A stretch of 64,000 nucleotides of DNA from Anaerolineales bacterium (GCA_019187665.1 JABARH010000021.1:34672-98671), one strand, 5' to 3'; counted from the stretch's first letter, positions 55,092 through 62,757 are shown. The notes: generated from the letters alone by a model not told the origin. Numbers and translations: made by a program.

Positions 55092-55697
55092 ATGCCTCAT
55101 CGCATCGGCATTTTTGGCGGGACGTTCGACCCGCCTCATCTGGGTCACATGATTCTTGCCAGCGAGGCGCTCCAGCAGCTAAAGTTGACGCGCCTGCTGT
55201 GGATGTTAACTCCCATGCCTCCGCACAAGCAGAAACAGCAGATCACGTCGGTGGCGCACCGCCTCGAAATGGTGCAGGCCGCCATCCGTGATGTGCCGCG
55301 CTTCGAACTATCCACACTCGAGTTTGAGCGCCCCGCGCCGCAATACACCGCAGACACCCTGCGTATTCTCCAGGAACACAATCCATCCTCAGACCTGATC
55401 CTGCTACTCGGCGCGGACTCACTGCGCAGCATCACCACCTGGTATCATCCCGCGGAGATCGTGGCATCCTGCCGCGAGATCGGCGTGATGCAGCGCCCCG
55501 GCGAATTGATCCAGATGGGCGTGCTCGAGGCCGCCCTCCCCAAATTGAAGGAAAAGGTGCGCTTTGTCGAAACGCCCCTGCTCCAGATCTCCTCACGCGA
55601 AATTCGCCGCCGCATTGCCGAGGGGATGGAATACCGCTATTTCCTCACGCCTGTTGTGTACGATTACATTCAAGCAAATCATCTTTACGGAATTTGA
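55092..55697 (+). CDS. nadD: Nicotinate-nucleotide adenylyltransferase
   Basis: A 201-residue enzyme that joins nicotinate mononucleotide and ATP in NAD synthesis. The nucleotidyltransferase signature GIFGGTFDPPHLGHM and the C-terminal ISSREIRRRIAEG (ISxxxxR) motif are both present, as is LILLLGADSL. Typical length. Leaderless start; a strong terminator follows. Confidence 0.96.
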   Translation: MPHRIGIFGGTFDPPHLGHMILASEALQQLKLTRLLWMLTPMPPHKQKQQITSVAHRLEMVQAAIRDVPRFELSTLEFERPAPQYTADTLRILQEHNPSSDLILLLGADSLRSITTWYHPAEIVASCREIGVMQRPGELIQMGVLEAALPKLKEKVRFVETPLLQISSREIRRRIAEGMEYRYFLTPVVYDYIQANHLYGI

Positions 55698-55733
55698 ACA
55701 GAGACGGGCGCTTCACAGCGCCCGTCTCTGTTC
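55694..55733. terminator. Terminator between nadD and the convergent C45-type gene
   Basis: GAACAGAGACGGGCGC and GCGCCCGTCTCTGTTC form a perfect 16-base stem around a short loop, ending in a T-rich stretch. Confidence 0.75.
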
Positions 55734-56846
55734 TTACGCGTCGAGGTGATACGTATGATACGAGTTCTTGCACGGGTTGCCCCAGGCAATGTGCATCTCG
55801 CGCGCGGTAAGATCAATGATCAGCGCGTTGATGGTCTTCTCACGGTCGAGCGGGGGCTTCATGTCAATGGCGTGATTGCAGATCGAGTTGGGAAAGTTGA
55901 CATGATCGCGCTGGATGGCCTGCAAGGTCTTGATGGTGTGGCTTTCTTCGTGCTTCACCTGCCGCAGAGCGCGGAAATACCGCACTCGCGAGGAAACCAG
56001 ATCCTCGGGATCCTTCTCTATGACCTTCATCGTTTCATTAAGGAAATGATTCGTGTGCACCATGTAACCGTCCTCGCCATAGAGAATCGCAAACTTGCGC
56101 GCGGATACCTCCACGCTGTAGATCTCGCCGCTCTCGTGGACGATGAGATGATTGTAGCCCGCGGCGCGATGCGTCACCAGCGTGGAACGAATGGCATCTC
56201 CGGGCGTCCGGGCGGCCAGCACCGCACGCGAAACCAGAATGCGCGGAATGCCGATGCGTGAATCGTTGGGGTACACCGAATCGCAAAACTGCGCGATGCC
56301 GTAGGCGTTGAAGCCCACGTTGGGCAGCAGCCCGCCATACGTCATGGCGAGATACGGGGGATCATCCTTCGGCGTGGCGTGGATCACCATCACATCATCC
56401 TCATCCTCAGGCAGCCAGTCTTCGTTGTGCGCGCCCAACACATGACCGTCTGCCGTGCGTTGCTCGTTTACAGCCATGCTCGTGCAACGCGAGAGATGCA
56501 AGGCGTCCATCGTCACCGCCTCCATCGCGTGCAGGACAGCCAATTCATCGAAATTGACCCCCGCCCCCTCAGCCATGCCGGTCATCTCATCCATGTATTG
56601 CGGATAACGCTCCTGCGCGAACGGGATGAATTTTCGCGCCTGAATCTGCGCGCCCTCCCATGTCAGCGCCAGTTCGGCGTATGCCTGCGCCAGCAGGTCG
56701 CGCGCGTTGTCAACACTGTGCTTGATCTGTTTCTTCGCGGCCTCGCCGAACTGGCGTCCCATCTCGCGATGCGTGCCGGAGATGCGCACCAGCGGCGGCG
56801 GGGTGGTGTGAATGGGAGTGTTGTGTTGATCTTTTTTAGGAGACAT
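55734..56846 (-). CDS. C45-family Ntn hydrolase / acyl-CoA:6-aminopenicillanate acyltransferase-like
   Basis: A 370-residue protein. The autoprocessing nucleophile is likely the Cys in HLSRCTSMAVNEQ; downstream motifs GHVLGAHNEDWLPE and YGGLLPNVGFNAYGIAQFCD fit the C45/AAT fold. Members cleave or transfer acyl groups on amides; the natural substrate is unknown here. The start MSPKKDQH follows AAAGGCAG; the frame is open farther upstream but only as a shadow of the neighbouring gene. Confidence 0.82.
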   Translation of the reverse strand: MSPKKDQHNTPIHTTPPPLVRISGTHREMGRQFGEAAKKQIKHSVDNARDLLAQAYAELALTWEGAQIQARKFIPFAQERYPQYMDEMTGMAEGAGVNFDELAVLHAMEAVTMDALHLSRCTSMAVNEQRTADGHVLGAHNEDWLPEDEDDVMVIHATPKDDPPYLAMTYGGLLPNVGFNAYGIAQFCDSVYPNDSRIGIPRILVSRAVLAARTPGDAIRSTLVTHRAAGYNHLIVHESGEIYSVEVSARKFAILYGEDGYMVHTNHFLNETMKVIEKDPEDLVSSRVRYFRALRQVKHEESHTIKTLQAIQRDHVNFPNSICNHAIDMKPPLDREKTINALIIDLTAREMHIAWGNPCKNSYHTYHLDA

Positions 56847-56863
56847 GATCTGCCTTTCCAATA

Positions 56864-56895
56864 AAAACGCCTGCCCTGAAGAGCGCAGAGCAGGC
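56864..56895 (-). terminator. Rho-independent terminator of the bactofilin-like gene
   Basis: On the minus strand CGCCTGC and GCAGGCG pair, followed by TTTTTA. Confidence 0.75.
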
Positions 56896-56917
56896 GAAAT
56901 TCTAACACAGCGGGAAA

Positions 56918-57934
56918 CTATGAAGTCGGAGGCAGCGGTTCGTTTCCAGGGCCCGCAGCGGGTGAGGGCGTGGCCGGCAGATACGCCCGCGAACCGAACA
57001 CGGTCAACACTGCGGCGCCGATGGCCACCAGCGCCACAACGAATTCGAGCATCCATCCGAAGCATGGCACCAAACCGATGCCGCCGATCACCAGCGTCAG
57101 CAGAAATGTGCCGAAGCCCGCCGTGAGCACCGGCGCCCAGGTCTGGTTGATAGCGCGAGTGAAGCGTTCGCCGGCTTCCATACCGAGGGCAATCATGCCG
57201 AAGACCCATGCCGCCGCCAGCAGAACCAGCGCCAGCGCCGCCACCGGGATGAGGACGACCGTGACCACCATCAGCAGCAACGCAAACGGCGCGACGACCA
57301 ATGTCAACAAGCCGGCGCCGCCCGATACCACCGGCTGACTCGTGATGACCTGAGTCATCCGTTCCATTTGCGGCTGCAGAAAGAGTGAGAGCAACATGGC
57401 GAGGCCGCCCATGGCCAGCGCCATCACCATGGTCTGAAGGGCATCGGCAACGGGGTTGAATCCTTCCACATCCACCAGCGGAGTTGGCGCGCCCGGCTGC
57501 GGGAGATTGGGAAGCTCCGGCGCAGTAATTTGGATCGCGGGATCGTTCTGGATTCGGCCTTTCACTACCGAACCCTCGGCGCGACTGATCGAGCCGCCGA
57601 TGGTGACGAGGTCTCCCTCCACCACAGACTTTGGCCCCAGTGAACCGGCGCCGCCGAAAATGACGAGGTCGCCCTCCATGGATCCGTCGAGGGTCAGGTT
57701 GCCGCCGAAGATGACGATGCTACCTTTAACAAGCGCGTCGGCTTCGATCGAAACGCTGCCGCCAAAAACGACCAGGTCGCTGTTCAGCGTCTCGCCGCTT
57801 TGGAGGGTGTAGGCGCCGCCAAAGATGACCGGGCCGCCGTCATGGTTTGCGCCGAGCGCAAAGGCCGGGCCGGCGGGAATCAGCAAGAGCGTGAGCAACG
57901 CCAGCGCCGAAAAAATCCTTGTCATACGTTTCAT
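56918..57934 (-). CDS. Exported bactofilin-like (polymer-forming) membrane protein
   Basis: A 338-residue protein with a signal peptide (IFSALALLTLLLIPAGPAFA), then a right-handed beta-helix-like repeat region in which VVFGGSVSIEADALVKGSIV, IFGGNLTLDGSMEGDLV and TIGGSISRAEGSVVKGRI recur, and a C-terminal half with about four membrane helices. The beta-helix resembles bactofilins but is placed outside the membrane. The ATG overlaps the anti-sigma stop (ATGA) and follows GAGGAGTGTAAGG, so it is the third gene of the sigma operon. Confidence 0.75.
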   Translation of the reverse strand: MKRMTRIFSALALLTLLLIPAGPAFALGANHDGGPVIFGGAYTLQSGETLNSDLVVFGGSVSIEADALVKGSIVIFGGNLTLDGSMEGDLVIFGGAGSLGPKSVVEGDLVTIGGSISRAEGSVVKGRIQNDPAIQITAPELPNLPQPGAPTPLVDVEGFNPVADALQTMVMALAMGGLAMLLSLFLQPQMERMTQVITSQPVVSGGAGLLTLVVAPFALLLMVVTVVLIPVAALALVLLAAAWVFGMIALGMEAGERFTRAINQTWAPVLTAGFGTFLLTLVIGGIGLVPCFGWMLEFVVALVAIGAAVLTVFGSRAYLPATPSPAAGPGNEPLPPTS

Positions 57935-58464
57935 AGCCTTACACTCCTCTCGGGCAGCCGCGTCAGCCTCCAAATAGAGGCCGCCCACAACAGACCCAAT
58001 CCGCTGACGGCGGAAAGGGTCACCAGCCAGGCAATGGGCGGGATAAGGCCCGGCAGAATTCGTAGAAGGATCGAGCTAATATCGCCGATGGCCTGTCCCA
58101 TCGCGAGCAGGGAAAGCAGGAAGTTTGCCATCGCCGCGATCCACGCCGCGGGCGAACCGAAGAAAGATGCCAGCCATGGCCCGGCCAGCCATAACGTCAG
58201 GCCCAGAGCGCCGAGCGCCAGCGCCGACATTCCCACCAGGCGGTTGCGCCGTTCGAGGGCGCGTTGCATCTCCAGCCGCTGCTGGAAGCGGGCGGTGAAT
58301 CCGGGCGCGGGCGCGGCCAGTTTCGCCGCGCGCAAGGCAAGGTTCACTTCCGCCAGCGCGGCGCAGTGATCGCATGCGCGCAGGTGTTGTTGAAGGCCGC
58401 GCTGCTGTTCGGGCGCGAGGGGTTGTTCGTTCAGGAGCCAGGTTTCAAAAGGCAGGTGATTCAT
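57931..58464 (-). CDS. Anti-sigma factor with zinc-binding (zf-HC2) domain
   Basis: A 177-residue protein. The N-terminus carries the ZAS motif HLRACDHC (HxxxCxxC). Three hydrophobic segments follow (about 79-97, 104-124, 140-162). It should hold the upstream ECF sigma factor at the membrane. The gene overlaps the sigma gene end by 20 bases and the downstream gene by 4, so the three are coupled. Confidence 0.87.
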   Translation of the reverse strand: MNHLPFETWLLNEQPLAPEQQRGLQQHLRACDHCAALAEVNLALRAAKLAAPAPGFTARFQQRLEMQRALERRNRLVGMSALALGALGLTLWLAGPWLASFFGSPAAWIAAMANFLLSLLAMGQAIGDISSILLRILPGLIPPIAWLVTLSAVSGLGLLWAASIWRLTRLPERSVRL

Positions 58465-59047
58465 AGGCTCTCCTTTTTGCGGAGGATTGCGCCGAAGCGT
58501 TCTCCCATTTTTTGCCGAGGGCCAGGCGGGCGCGATGCAGGCGGCTCTTGACCGCGCTGACGGTCAGGCCAAGACTCTCAGCGATCTCGATCTCGGAGGC
58601 GTCGTTCCAATAACGCATGACGATGGCGGCGCGGTCGGTTTCATCGAGGGTGGACAGGAGGTTGTGCAGGCGTTCGTGATCTTCGCGGCGCGCCGATTCA
58701 CGCTCCGGGTTGGGCGCGCTCGCGTCGGGAAGTTCGAAGGCATTGCCTTCGTCGTCTTCCTCGTCCATGGAGAACATGGAGAATTTACGGCGGCGCAGGC
58801 GGTCTATGCAGTAGTGCGCGGCAATGGATAACAGCCACGTGGCAAAGGGGCGCTTCAGGTCGTAGCGGTCGAGGTGCTGGAAGGCGCGCAGGAACGTTTC
58901 CTGCGCGGCATCCTCCGCCGACTCGGGTTCGCCCAACATGCGATAGCACAGGTTATAGACCGGCTTTTGATAGGTCTCCACCAGTTGTGTAAAAGCGAAG
59001 TCGTCACCGCGTTGTGCCTGCGCCACCCAGGTTTGTTCTTCGTTCAC
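58445..59047 (-). CDS. ECF-type RNA polymerase sigma factor, second
   Basis: A 200-residue factor with region 2 (LGEPESAEDAAQETFLRAFQ, RPFATWLLSIAAHYCIDRL) and region 4 (LDETDRAAIVMRYWNDASEI, LGLTVSAVKSRLHRARLAL). Initiation is at GTG 59047, after a leader with AGGAG. It heads a sigma/anti-sigma/bactofilin-like operon, a likely envelope-stress unit. An upstream TATAAT lies near 59070. Confidence 0.9.
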   Translation of the reverse strand: MNEEQTWVAQAQRGDDFAFTQLVETYQKPVYNLCYRMLGEPESAEDAAQETFLRAFQHLDRYDLKRPFATWLLSIAAHYCIDRLRRRKFSMFSMDEEDDEGNAFELPDASAPNPERESARREDHERLHNLLSTLDETDRAAIVMRYWNDASEIEIAESLGLTVSAVKSRLHRARLALGKKWENASAQSSAKRRAYESPAF

Positions 59048-59137
59048 GCATGCTCCTGTTTTCTGCCTAATTATACGAGGCCAGGAGGGGAAAGTTTCGG
59101 GGGGTTTATGGACATGTAGACAAGGGCGGATACTATC

Positions 59138-59204
59138 ATACCCACGGTCACAAATTGCGCATTCCGCCTTCTAAAAAAGCGCAATTGGCGACCGAGTGCG
59201 GTAT
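59138..59204. mobile_element. MITE-like inverted-repeat element, copy 2
   Basis: Aligns over its full length with 44512-44577: the same ATACCCAC start, GTGCGGTAT end and the same 18-base loop except one base. The stem is GGTCACAAATTGCGC against GCGCAATTGGCGACC, with changes in the two arms that keep most pairing. Fifteen kilobases from copy 1. Confidence 0.75.
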
Positions 59205-59394
59205 ACATGCCATTCCCCAAAGGCATCCGATGCTGTGCAGAGGAGATAGGCAGGCATATATCGGGATATGGACGCTGTCCTCAAGCGGATTCGTGAGAAG
59301 CGCGAAGCCAGCAAGAAAGTAAAGTAACCAAGACGACGCGTCTCTGAAATGAGCGCGTCGCTTTTCATCCTTCATCCTTCAAAATTCATCCTTT

Positions 59395-59513
59395 ATGGAC
59401 AAACGCCCCCTCAAAGTTTTCCCTTCGACAGGCTCAGGGCAAGCCTCTGCCATATCATCCCCTTGCGGGACGCCTGCGCGGACAAGCCGAAGGTGCACGA
59501 GTTGTACCGCACG
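59395..59513 (+). pseudogene. TIR-gene 5' remnant 1
   Basis: Begins ATGGACAAACGCCCCCTCAA, matching the start of the intact TIR gene at 61126 (encoded MDKRPLKVF), then is broken by a TTCGACAGGCTCAGGG element (59421-59439) and an extra 18-base piece. Homology resumes with CTCTGCCA and GCGGACAAGCCGAAGGTG and ends at TTGTACCGCACG. Confidence 0.7.
59421..59439 (+). repeat. TTCGACAGGCTCAGGG element in TIR remnant 1
   Basis: Identical 19-base core to 62334-62352; it splits the homology with the intact TIR gene start. Confidence 0.7.
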
Positions 59514-59545
59514 TCTAAACAGTGTTGAGTTTCAGAATTTGCGAG

Positions 59546-59890
59546 TTACTTCTCCCCCAGCATAGTGTTCACAATTGAAAGCAGGGCGGGAATCTCGTTT
59601 TCGACAATATCCCACACCGTCTCTTCGCTGACCCCGAAATACTGATGCGCTACGATGTCGCGAAAGCCCGCAATTTTCCGCCACTTGACATTGGGGTATT
59701 TTCGCCGCGTTTCTTCCGAGATGTTCTTGACCGCTTCGCCGATGATCTCCAAATTGCGTAGGACTGCATCGAAGTGTAATTCGTCATGAACGAACTCTTT
59801 GTAGGTCATCCCCTTTGTGAATCGCAAAACCTTCTCGCAGGATTCTTGAATATCTGCGAGGTAAAGCGACTCTCTACGCGACATTGACAA
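59546..59890 (-). CDS. hepT: HepT-type HEPN toxin (DUF86)
   Basis: A 114-residue HEPN-domain protein with the catalytic RX4-6H motif RDIVAHQYF (R-x4-H-x-Y). HepT toxins act as RNases and are neutralised by the MntA nucleotidyltransferase, which AMPylates the Tyr. The gene overlaps the end of mntA by 17 bases, in the usual toxin-after-antitoxin order on the minus strand. Confidence 0.9.
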   Translation of the reverse strand: MSMSRRESLYLADIQESCEKVLRFTKGMTYKEFVHDELHFDAVLRNLEIIGEAVKNISEETRRKYPNVKWRKIAGFRDIVAHQYFGVSEETVWDIVENEIPALLSIVNTMLGEK

Positions 59891-60170
59891 GTTCCTGCAT
59901 GATGTATGGTTTCATGCGCGGTTTGATCGCCTTCGGCGTGACCAGATCCACTTTGCGGCCGAGCAGGTCTTCGAGATAGAACTTGGTGTCCATGTAGCGG
60001 TCGAAGGTAGCGCGACCTTTGAATTCCACCAGAATATCCACGTCGCTGTTTTTTGTCGCCTCCCCGCGCGCCACCGACCCAAACAGGGACAATGACTTTA
60101 CGCCCAATTTCTCCAACTGGGCGCGGTGCTTGCGGATGCGGGTGATCACAGCTCTTTGGGTGCGTGTCAT
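59874..60170 (-). CDS. mntA: MntA-type nucleotidyltransferase antitoxin
   Basis: A 98-residue minimal nucleotidyltransferase with [20 protein letters not shown], the GSx10DxD catalytic motif. It is expected to AMPylate and silence HepT. A TTG in frame at 60185 would put the start inside the -10 box, so the ATG at 60170, 6 nt after TATAAT, is the likely start. Confidence 0.9.
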   Translation of the reverse strand: MTRTQRAVITRIRKHRAQLEKLGVKSLSLFGSVARGEATKNSDVDILVEFKGRATFDRYMDTKFYLEDLLGRKVDLVTPKAIKPRMKPYIMQELVNVA

Positions 60171-60176
60171 GCTTTG

Positions 60177-60182
60177 ATTATA
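60177..60182 (-). promoter_or_regulatory. -10 box of leaderless promoter (mntA-hepT)
   Basis: TATAAT on the minus strand, 6 nt before the ATG at 60170. Confidence 0.65.
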
Positions 60183-60241
60183 CAACAGGTAACAAACGGA
60201 TTTATAATCGGCACATCATTCATCACCAAAACGGGACAGAC

Positions 60242-60411
60242 ATGACCGATTCCAAGCGCCCCCTGAAAGTATTTTTATGCCACGCCTGCGCGGACAAGCC
60301 GAAGGCGCCGTAGTTGTATCGCACGCCTGCCCTGAGCGCTTCGCGATCGAAGGGTTGAAGCGGCGCGGCGTGCAACCGCGGAGGACCTGATCCCTGGGCA
60401 GGATTGGGCGT
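60242..60411 (+). pseudogene. TIR-gene 5' remnant 2
   Basis: Starts ATGACCGATTCCAAGCGCCC and is homologous to the intact TIR gene start, encoding MTDSKRPLKVFLCHACADKP before a TAG. It is interrupted by an inverted CCCTGAGC...TCGAAGGG element (60329-60354) and resumes with GGCGTGCAACCGCGG and CCCTGGGCAGGATTGGG. Several stops make it non-functional. Confidence 0.8.
60329..60354 (-). repeat. Inverted variant of the TTCGACAGGCTCAGGG element
   Basis: On the minus strand CCCTTCGATC...GCTCAGGG matches the element ends with a longer, GCGAAGC-containing middle. It sits inside TIR remnant 2. Confidence 0.5.
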
Positions 60412-60442
60412 TATAATAAAGGCATTGTTTAGGAGAACGACT

Positions 60443-60691
60443 ATGTTTACTCACATCGCTTACAACCCAGAAATTCTCAGCGGCAAGCCTCACATCGTCG
60501 GCACGCGCCTGAGCATTGAATTTATTCTTGAACTTGTCGCCAGCGGCGCAACCAAAGATGAATTGTTGAAAACGTACCCGCAATTGACCGCTGAAGCGGT
60601 GGAAGAAGCCTTGAAATATGCCGCGCAATTTTCAGAAATAGTGGAACGAGTTTTGAGCAAAAATGCCGATTTGTACAAACGATTGTCTTGA
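60443..60691 (+). CDS. DUF433-type antitoxin, apparently unpaired
   Basis: An 82-residue protein starting ITYNPEILSGKPHIVGTRLS-like (HIAYNPEILSGKPHIVGTRL), the hallmark of DUF433 antitoxins that normally pair with a DUF5615 PIN-type toxin. AGGAGA precedes the ATG at 60443. No DUF5615 gene follows: the next gene is hicB. The antitoxin may be a leftover of a lost pair or act on a toxin elsewhere. Confidence 0.85.
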   Translation: MFTHIAYNPEILSGKPHIVGTRLSIEFILELVASGATKDELLKTYPQLTAEAVEEALKYAAQFSEIVERVLSKNADLYKRLS

Positions 60692-60712
60692 GAAACTTAC
60701 GGAGACAAGATC

Positions 60713-60910
60713 ATGAAATACAAAATCCGACTGGAAGAAACCGATGAAGGCTTTGCCGTTTGGGTGCCTGGACTTCCAGGTTGCTGGTCGCAAGGGGAAA
60801 CCGAACTGGAAGCGATTGAAAATATCAAAGATGCGATCCAGACTTATCTTGAAACCATTGATATTCTGAATCGAGATAAAGAAACCCGTTTGGTTGAAGT
60901 TCCCGTGTAA
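60713..60910 (+). CDS. hicB: HicB-type antitoxin
   Basis: A 65-residue HicB fold protein: EETDEGFAVWVPGLPGCWSQ, then GETELEAIENIKDAIQTYL. It lacks the extra C-terminal DNA-binding domain of longer HicB. It precedes the hicA gene, which is frameshifted, so it no longer has a working toxin partner here. Confidence 0.9.
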   Translation: MKYKIRLEETDEGFAVWVPGLPGCWSQGETELEAIENIKDAIQTYLETIDILNRDKETRLVEVPV

Positions 60911-60912
60911 TC

Positions 60913-61124
60913 ATGCCCAAACTGGCGGGAGTTCAACACCAGCGAGCCGTAAAGCCTTTGAGAAAGCAGGGTTTCGCGTTATCCGCGATGGGAAGCATAT
61001 TTCGATGGCGAAAGATGACCGCATTATCATCATCCCGCGCAACAATCCGATCAATGCCTTTACGATGGGCGGAATTATCAAAGCCGCGGGGTTGACCATC
61101 GAAGAGTTCAAGAAATTACTCTAA
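60913..61124 (+). pseudogene. hicA: hicA toxin gene broken by a frameshift
   Basis: The first 14 codons encode MPKLAGVQHQRAVK in one frame. From about 60954 the HicA sequence continues in another frame: AFEKAGFRVIRDGKHISMAK, then a DDRIIIIPRNNPINAFTMGG region to the end. One G appears missing in GTAAAGCCTTTGAG. The catalytic His (GKHISM) lies after the break, so no intact toxin is made unless slippage occurs or the base call is wrong. Confidence 0.85.
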
Positions 61125-61125
61125 C

Positions 61126-62757
61126 ATGACCGATACCAAACGCCCTCTCAAAGTCTTCCTCTGCCATGCCTCTGCGGACAAGCCGAAGGTGCGCGAGTTG
61201 TACCGCACATTAAAGCGACGCGGCGCGCAACCGTGGCTGGACGCGGAGGATTTGATCCCTGGGCAGAATTGGGAAGTGGAAATCCCGAAGGCTCTGCTTT
61301 CCTCGGATGCGATCATCATTTGCCTGACGCCAAACTCGGTGGATAAAGAGGGATATGTTCAAAAAGAGATCAAGTTCGCGCTGGACAAGGCAATGGAAAT
61401 GCCCGAGGGACGCATCTTCATCATCCCCGCGCGGCTGGAAGAGTGCGAACTGCCGTTTAGTTTGAAAAAGTATCACGCGGTGAACTTGTATGAAAAAGAC
61501 GGTTACACAAAGTTGATGCAGGCGCTCAAACTGCGCGCTTCACAACTGGAACGCGCGACAGTAGAGTTGCCGAAAAAGGGAGAAACCACCGCCGAGATCA
61601 AGCAGGTCGTTGAAGAAAAGAAACCTCCCGAACCGAAAGAAACAAAACCTGAAATTGAGACCCCGAAGCCTTCGCAAGATAAAGTAGATGTTGACGGCGA
61701 TGTTTCGGGCGTGATCGTTTCAGGCAGTGGCAATGTGATCAACATTGGCGAGCAGAAAAAACCTGAACCCGAAAAGCCACAACCGAGGAAGACAAAACCA
61801 TCCTCCAAGCCGAATACGGCAGTCATCGTTGCGATCATTGGTTTGATCGGCACAGTTTGCGCCGCGCTCGTTAGTTCGCCCATCCTGGCAAATCTTTTTG
61901 AACGGACGCCTGAACCGCCAACGATTATTTCTGCTCCTACTGAGACGAGAACGCCCGCCTCCACAAAAACGCCAACAAAGACGATCACTCCCAAGCCGCC
62001 GACCTTTACCCCCACGCCAGGGATCGGCTCCTTCATCGAATCCGACGGCGTGACGATGATGTACGTCCCCGCTGGCGCGTTCTCGATGGGCAGTGAGGGC
62101 GGCGAAGGTGATGAAAAACCGATTCATTCCGTTACGCTGGACGCCTACTACATTGACAAATACGAAGTGACCAACGCCGCCTACAAACGCTGTGTGGACG
62201 CAGGCGTCTGCGACCCGCCCAAACAAAGCAATTCTTCCAAGCGCGACGCCTATTACAGCAACCCCGAATTTGACGAATACCCTGTCATCTACGTGGATTG
62301 GAACATGGCGAACGCCTACTGCGAATGGCGCGGCCCTTCGACAGGCTCAGGGAAAACGCGCCTGCCCACCGAAGCCGAATGGGAAAAAGCCGCAAGGGGT
62401 TTGGATGGGCGTACCTATCCGTGGGGCGAAAATATTGATTGCGACAAAGCCAATTACAGCAGTTGTGTTGGCGACACAACCAAAGTCGGCAGTTATCTGG
62501 ATAGCGTCAGCCCGTACGGACTCTATGACATGGCAGGCAATGTGTGGGAGTGGGTGGCGGACTGGTACGATTCGAGTTATTATTCCAACTCGCCTTCCTC
62601 CAACCCGTTGGGGCCGAGTTCGGGACAATATCGCGTGCTGCGGGGCGGCTCGTGGTACAACGTCGATTTCAACGTCCGTTCTGCGGCTCGGTACGGGTAC
62701 GCTCCTGGTGTCATCCTCAACGGCGTTGGTTTCCGTTGCGCCCGCTCTCTTCCATGA
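61126..62757 (+). CDS. TIR domain - transmembrane - FGE-sulfatase-fold protein, probable DGR target
   Basis: A 543-residue protein. TIR_2-type domain (about 7-140), with the likely catalytic Glu81 in YVQKEIKFAL; a Lys/Glu/Pro linker with a VDVDGDVSGVIVSGSGNVIN stretch (187-206); one membrane helix (about 231-252); a Thr/Pro stalk; and an FGE-sulfatase domain (about 300-543) ending in GFRCARSLP. The C-terminal 35 residues look like a DGR variable region in the C-type-lectin-like fold. Residues 404-411 (PSTGSGKT) are an in-frame insertion made by a dispersed repeat. Two decayed copies of the gene's 5' end lie upstream. Confidence 0.82.
   Translation: MTDTKRPLKVFLCHASADKPKVRELYRTLKRRGAQPWLDAEDLIPGQNWEVEIPKALLSSDAIIICLTPNSVDKEGYVQKEIKFALDKAMEMPEGRIFIIPARLEECELPFSLKKYHAVNLYEKDGYTKLMQALKLRASQLERATVELPKKGETTAEIKQVVEEKKPPEPKETKPEIETPKPSQDKVDVDGDVSGVIVSGSGNVINIGEQKKPEPEKPQPRKTKPSSKPNTAVIVAIIGLIGTVCAALVSSPILANLFERTPEPPTIISAPTETRTPASTKTPTKTITPKPPTFTPTPGIGSFIESDGVTMMYVPAGAFSMGSEGGEGDEKPIHSVTLDAYYIDKYEVTNAAYKRCVDAGVCDPPKQSNSSKRDAYYSNPEFDEYPVIYVDWNMANAYCEWRGPSTGSGKTRLPTEAEWEKAARGLDGRTYPWGENIDCDKANYSSCVGDTTKVGSYLDSVSPYGLYDMAGNVWEWVADWYDSSYYSNSPSSNPLGPSSGQYRVLRGGSWYNVDFNVRSAARYGYAPGVILNGVGFRCARSLP
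62334..62352 (+). repeat. TTCGACAGGCTCAGGG element inside the FGE coding region
   Basis: The 19-base sequence is identical to 59421-59439. It inserts about eight codons between CEWRG and RLPTEAEW, a junction that is continuous in relatives such as the protein at 2941-3909. The frame is kept. Confidence 0.75.
62638..62745 (+). other. Candidate DGR variable region (VR)
   Basis: This segment encodes the FGE-domain C-terminus from LRGGSW to GFRCARS. In DGR targets of this family the positions corresponding to Y511, V513, F515, A521, Y523, Y525 and neighbours are adenine-derived and variable; here they carry Tyr, Phe, Val, Ala and Gly. The matching template repeat is not present in this window, so this is inference. 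Confidence 0.6.

Larger units (their letters stand above)
59048..59545. other. Gene-free stretch at the border of the accessory region
   Basis: Contains the ECF sigma promoter region, the second MITE-like element (59138-59204), a short open stretch ending KRIREKREASKKVK (59267-59326) that may be a gene remnant, a palindrome GACGCGTCTC...GAGCGCGTC and the first TIR-gene fragment (59395 onward). No intact gene is supported. Confidence 0.6.

Noticed and set aside
56847..57209. N-terminal extension of the C45-type protein
   Set aside because: The extension is the antisense of the bactofilin-like gene region and terminator; MSPKKDQH at 56846 fits the family start.
59148..59375. 75-residue minus-strand gene near the MITE-like element
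   Set aside because: It runs through the inverted-repeat element and has no supporting start context.
60242..60411. A second functional TIR gene
   Set aside because: An early TAG, an inverted repeat insertion and loss of the remainder make it a remnant.
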